64,000 bases of DNA, from NCBI RefSeq assembly GCF_000015265.1, contig NC_008699.1:248001-312000 (forward strand), given 5' to 3'. This stretch comes from Nocardioides sp. JS614. GTDB taxonomy: Bacteria > Actinomycetota > Actinomycetes > Propionibacteriales > Nocardioidaceae. Position numbers and translations under genes: made by a program. The notes under the pieces are model-generated. The model was not told the origin of the DNA and ran no database searches. It was given only the letters and a program-made list of their open reading frames with translations. Shown here piece after piece: positions 60,745 through 64,000 of the stretch (positions are counted from its first letter, which is position 1; each line of letters starts with the position of its first letter).

Positions 60745-61644
60745 ATGCCGCAGCCGAATCCGTGGTTCGCCACGCCCGCCGACGCCGCCGCCCGCCTCGC
60801 GGGCGCCGGCTACCTCGCCGACCCGGCGACCGCGACGACCACCTACCTCGCCGGGGCACTCGAGAAGCCCCTGCTCGTCGAGGGGCCCGCCGGCGTCGGG
60901 AAGACCGAGCTCGCCAAGGCCGTCGCAGGGGTGACCGGGTCGGAGCTGGTGCGGCTGCAGTGCTACGAGGGGCTGGACGAGGCGCGCGCGCTGTACGAGT
61001 GGAACTACAAGAAGCAGCTGCTCTCCATCCAGGCGGCGGCCGCCATCTCGTCCACGACCGCAACCCTGACCTCAGCCCGAGACCTCCTGAACCACGAGAT
61101 CTTCAGCGAGGAGTTCCTGCTGACCCGGCCGCTGCTGACGGCGATCCGTCGCGAGGAGCCGACCGTGTTGCTGATCGACGAGGTCGACAAGACCGACGTC
61201 GAGGTGGAGGGGCTGCTGCTCGAGGTGCTCTCGGACTTCCAGGTCACCATCCCCGAGCTGGGCACGGTGCGCGCCGTCCGGCGCCCGTTCGTCGTGCTGA
61301 CCTCCAACGCCACCCGCGAGCTGTCCGAGGCGGTCAAGCGGCGCTGCCTCTACCTGCACCTCGACTACCCGGACGCCGAGCGGGAGCGGGAGATCGTCGG
61401 CTCCCAGGTCCCCGACCTCGACGGGCGGATCGCGGCCCAGCTCGTCGCGATGATCGGCCGGCTGCGCGACCTGGACCTCAAGAAGGCGCCGTCGATCGCC
61501 GAGTCCGTCGACTGGGCGCGCACCCTGGTCGCCCTGGAGATCGGCGACCTGGACGACAAGGTGGTCGACGACACCCTGGGCGTGGTGCTCAAGCACGCCT
61601 CCGACCAGGAGCGTGCCGTCAAGGAGCTGCGGCTCCGGAAGTGA
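60745..61644 (+). CDS. MoxR-family AAA+ ATPase (second copy)
   Basis: 299 residues. Walker A VEGPAGVGKTELAKAVAGV, MoxR motif LQCYEGLDEARALYEWNYKK, Walker B VLLIDEVDKTDVEVEG, LTSNATRELSEAVKRRCLY, then DLDLKKAPSIAESVDWARTL. It shares its layout and many motifs with CoxD at 4857-5732. It differs by an Ala/Ser/Thr-rich insertion (about residues 96-112). Partner VWA gene starts 10 nt downstream. Target unknown, as no cox structural gene is near. Confidence 0.92.
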   Translation: MPQPNPWFATPADAAARLAGAGYLADPATATTTYLAGALEKPLLVEGPAGVGKTELAKAVAGVTGSELVRLQCYEGLDEARALYEWNYKKQLLSIQAAAAISSTTATLTSARDLLNHEIFSEEFLLTRPLLTAIRREEPTVLLIDEVDKTDVEVEGLLLEVLSDFQVTIPELGTVRAVRRPFVVLTSNATRELSEAVKRRCLYLHLDYPDAEREREIVGSQVPDLDGRIAAQLVAMIGRLRDLDLKKAPSIAESVDWARTLVALEIGDLDDKVVDDTLGVVLKHASDQERAVKELRLRK

Positions 61645-61654
61645 GCACCCGACG

Positions 61655-63022
61655 ATGAGCCTGGTCGACCGCCACATCGCGTTCCTGGAGTCCCTGCGGG
61701 GCGCCGGGATGTCGGTCTCGCTCGCCGAGGACCTCGACGCGCTGCGGGCACTGCGGGCGCTGGACTGGGACGACCGGGCGACGGTGCGAGCCGGGTACGC
61801 CGCCACACTGGTCAAGAAGCAGTCGCAGCGACCGACCTTCGACGCGCTCTTCGACGTCTACTTCCCGCGGATGGTCGGCGCCGGCGCGGCCGCGGGCGAC
61901 CTCGAGGACCCCGACACCGGGGTCCGCGACAACGCCGACGCGCTGGCCCGGTTCCGCGAGCAGCTCGCCGAGGCGATGGCGACCGGAGACCGGCAGGCGA
62001 TGGTGGCGCTCGCCGCCGAGATGGTCGCCCGGTTCGGCGCGATGCCGGGTCGAGGCCCGGGGCTGTCCTCGTGGTCGGCCTACACCGCGCTGCAGCGCGT
62101 CGCACCGGGCGAGCTGGTCGACCGGATCGTGCAGGCGCTGTTGGCCGAGGGCCTGAGCGAGGACGAGGCCCGGCGAGAGGCCGGGCGCCGGCTCGGGTCG
62201 TTCACGACGCTGGTCGAGGGGGACGCCCGGCGCCGGATCGCCGAGGAGAAGGGTCCCGAGCACGTCGCGAACGTCGCGGTCCGGCCGACCATCGACCGGC
62301 TCGACTTCACGGCGGCCCGCAAGGCCGACCTCGAGGAGATGCGGCGCGAGATCTACCCCCTCGCCCGGCGGCTGGCCACCCGCCTGACCCAGGAGCACCA
62401 CGCCCGGAGACGCGGTCCGCTGGACTTCCGGCGCACCATGCGCGCGGCCATGTCCACCGGCGGCGTCCCGCTCGTCACCCACCACCGGCCCAAGCGCCCG
62501 CACCGCACCGAGCTGGTCGTGCTCTGCGACGTGAGCGGGTCGGTCGCGAACTTCGCGCAGTTCACCCTGCTCCTCGTCTACGCCCTGCAGGACCAGTTCG
62601 GATCGGTCCGCGCGTTCACGTTCATCGACCACGTCCACGAGGTCACCGGGCACTTCAAGCCGGGCGCGGACCCGGCCGAAGTGATGGCGGACCTGGCCGC
62701 GAGCACCGCGCACGCGGCGTTGTGGGGCCGCACCAACTACGGGCGCGCGTTCGCGAAGTTCGAGGAGCAGCACGCCGACGCGCTCGGCCCGAAGTCCGCG
62801 CTCCTGATCCTCGGGGACGCGCGCTCGAACTACAGCGACCTGCACCTCGACGTGCTGAAGCGGCTCGCCGGGTCCGCGCGGCACTCGTGGTGGCTCAACC
62901 CCGAGCACCGCCGGCACTGGGACACCGGCGACTCCGCGGCGACCAGGTACGGCGCGGTGGTGCCGATGGTGGAGTGCCGGAACCTGACGCAGCTGGGTGA
63001 GTTCGTGCACGACATCCTGTGA
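61655..63022 (+). CDS. VWA domain protein (CoxE-like, second copy)
   Basis: 455 residues from ATG 61655. The N-terminal part (HIAFLESLRGAGMSVSLAED, then VRAGYAATLVKKQSQRPTFD) matches the CoxE-like helical domain. The C-terminal VWA has VVLCDVSGSVANFAQFTLLL (MIDAS), WGRTNYGRAFAKFEE and LILGDARSNYSDLHLD. Longer than CoxE by about 80 residues. It presumably works with the adjacent MoxR ATPase. The TGA stop starts a half-copy of the palindromic repeat family. Confidence 0.9.
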   Translation: MSLVDRHIAFLESLRGAGMSVSLAEDLDALRALRALDWDDRATVRAGYAATLVKKQSQRPTFDALFDVYFPRMVGAGAAAGDLEDPDTGVRDNADALARFREQLAEAMATGDRQAMVALAAEMVARFGAMPGRGPGLSSWSAYTALQRVAPGELVDRIVQALLAEGLSEDEARREAGRRLGSFTTLVEGDARRRIAEEKGPEHVANVAVRPTIDRLDFTAARKADLEEMRREIYPLARRLATRLTQEHHARRRGPLDFRRTMRAAMSTGGVPLVTHHRPKRPHRTELVVLCDVSGSVANFAQFTLLLVYALQDQFGSVRAFTFIDHVHEVTGHFKPGADPAEVMADLAASTAHAALWGRTNYGRAFAKFEEQHADALGPKSALLILGDARSNYSDLHLDVLKRLAGSARHSWWLNPEHRRHWDTGDSAATRYGAVVPMVECRNLTQLGEFVHDIL

Positions 63023-63034
63023 CGGTTGCGCGCC
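63020..63034. repeat. half-copy of the TAGTCCCTGACG repeat family
   Basis: TGACGGTTGCGCGCC matches 15 of 15 bases with the left arm of copy 2 (36911 on). It starts with the VWA stop codon and ends where the convergent lipase-like gene ends. Confidence 0.5.
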
Positions 63035-64000
63035 TCAGGGTTGTCGAACGATCTGGAAGACGTGGCTCGTGACGATGGCCGCGGGCCCACCCGCTCCGCC
63101 CGCGTCGCCGAGGAAGCCGTGGGCGTGCAGGCTCGCGAGCTGCTCCTGCACCGACGGGTCGGTGGCGTCGTCGACGGCCGCGGCCCCGGCGAGGTAGTGG
63201 CCGTAGCCGTGGGCGTCCACGATGCCCGTCGGGTCGTCCTCGAACGTGACGGTGGTCTGCTCGACCGTGTCCGGGTTGGGCGCGCCGTCGCCAGCCGGCA
63301 CGAGGTCACCGTGATGCTCGAGCGAGAGCACGTGGCTGCCGGCCGGGAACCCGTCGACCTGGGCCGTGGGGGCACCGGCGGTGACCACGTTCGTCACGTT
63401 GAAGCCGCTGTCGTGACCGAGGATCGCCGCCGCCTCCATGCCGCCCAGCGAGTGCCCGACGAGCAGCACCGGGTCGTGCGGCCCGATGCCGGCCTGCGCC
63501 ATCGCCTGGAGGATCCCCTGCTGGTAGATGGTCTGGTGTCCGGCGTCGGAGTGCAGGTCGGTCCCGCCGTCGCGGATGTCGCCGTCCTGGGTCCAGGGCA
63601 GGGTGGTGAGGTCGTCGGTCCCGGGCAGGTAGACGATGTGCCGTACCCCGTCGGTGCCGGCGTCCAGCGTCTGGATCTCGATGGTGCCGTTGAGCGGGGA
63701 GTCGGGCTCGGGCGAGAGCCCGGCCACCGCCGCGAGGTGGGCGACCAGCCCCTCGAGGTCGGTCGGCTGGCTCGGGTCGGTGCACACCTGCGGGTGCACC
63801 TCGGACACCCCGGCGTGGCCCTCGGGCCCGTAGAGCAGTGCCAGCAGGCCGGCGCCGGCCTCGGTGTCGGGGGCGAGCAGAGGTACGCCGAGCAGGCCGC
63901 CCGGAGCGAGCGGGGTGACGCCGTCCCAGAGACCCTCGAGCAGGCCGCCGCCGCCGTTCGCGGCGTGCTGCACCACGCCCGGGTGGTCCACCACCCACTG
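63035..64000 (-). CDS. lipase-like serine hydrolase, 5' end outside window
   Basis: At least 321 residues, frame open to the window edge, so the true start lies beyond 64000. Serine nucleophile elbow VLLVGHSLGGMEAAAILGH, upstream DGVRHIVYLPGTDDLTTLPW and downstream VLSLEHHGDLVPAGDGAPNP, with Asp and His candidates (HGDLVP, DAHGYGHYLAG). It resembles lipase-like hydrolases that act on exported or viral-type lipids. Function and export not assessable without the N-terminus. Confidence 0.78.
   Translation of the reverse strand, partial: QWVVDHPGVVQHAANGGGGLLEGLWDGVTPLAPGGLLGVPLLAPDTEAGAGLLALLYGPEGHAGVSEVHPQVCTDPSQPTDLEGLVAHLAAVAGLSPEPDSPLNGTIEIQTLDAGTDGVRHIVYLPGTDDLTTLPWTQDGDIRDGGTDLHSDAGHQTIYQQGILQAMAQAGIGPHDPVLLVGHSLGGMEAAAILGHDSGFNVTNVVTAGAPTAQVDGFPAGSHVLSLEHHGDLVPAGDGAPNPDTVEQTTVTFEDDPTGIVDAHGYGHYLAGAAAVDDATDPSVQEQLASLHAHGFLGDAGGAGGPAAIVTSHVFQIVRQP

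Overview
The window is very high-GC DNA (GCG/GCC/GTC/CTC-rich codons, frequent GTG starts, many 1-8 nt start/stop overlaps). Its gene content is typical of a free-living actinobacterium: F420 enzymes, RecBCD, a TadA-associated protein, DUF1876/DUF1918 proteins, and glgX-treY-treZ. It resembles Nocardioides or a close relative in the Nocardioidaceae; that is an inference from style and content, without any database search. No insertion sequence, prophage, CRISPR array or biosynthetic cluster was seen.

Layout. 1-6005: 3' end of a CO-dehydrogenase/xanthine-dehydrogenase-type (cox) locus. It holds the C-terminus of the molybdenum subunit, an XdhC-YHS fusion, CoxG, then five tiny membrane proteins that I do not recognise, facing a convergent GIY-YIG protein and the CoxE/CoxD (VWA/MoxR) pair. 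6054-8661: acyl-CoA dehydrogenase divergent from its likely TetR regulator, and an F420:NADPH oxidoreductase. 8882-13486: PQ-loop protein, hexapeptide acyltransferase, PGPGW protein, cytosolic histidine kinase and secreted cupin. 13623-15382: ABC-2 exporter. 15534-23954: recC-recB-recD as one overlapping operon. 24008-30469: ACT protein, two MFS transporters, secreted alpha/beta hydrolase, F420-type nitroreductase, MenB. 30480-34982: pntA-pntB lying between a deletion remnant and a larger copy of the same secreted-protein gene. 35044-37760: GTPase, sirtuin, lipoprotein. 37767-43966: glgX-treY-treZ (glycogen to trehalose). 44123-51674: MFS, acyl-CoA dehydrogenase, VIT1-type transporter, ThpR, alarmone synthetase, upp, TadA pair and a VOC protein. 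51702-55251: FMN-type glutamate-synthase-like protein, alpha-hydroxyacid oxidase and an internally deleted CocE-type hydrolase. 55375-64000: tRNA-Ser(CGA), sulfotransferase, DUF1876/DUF1918 proteins, gamma-carbonic-anhydrase-like protein, enoyl-CoA hydratase, a tandem pair of unknown membrane or exported proteins, a second MoxR-VWA pair and a partial lipase-like protein.

Features that cut across the window. (i) Twelve genes have a TANNNT hexamer 6-7 nt before the start codon, the signature of leaderless transcription. (ii) Several intergenic regions hold large compound palindromes. Three have an arm-hairpin-arm plan with unrelated sequences, and another family built on TAGTCCCTGACG supplies the stop codons of two genes. 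(iii) A GACCTT-N-G motif resembling DevR/DosR boxes lies upstream of pntAB, DUF1876 and both DUF1918 genes, hinting at a shared redox/hypoxia-type response. (iv) Gene decay by internal deletion is visible twice (30480-30720 and 54655-55251).
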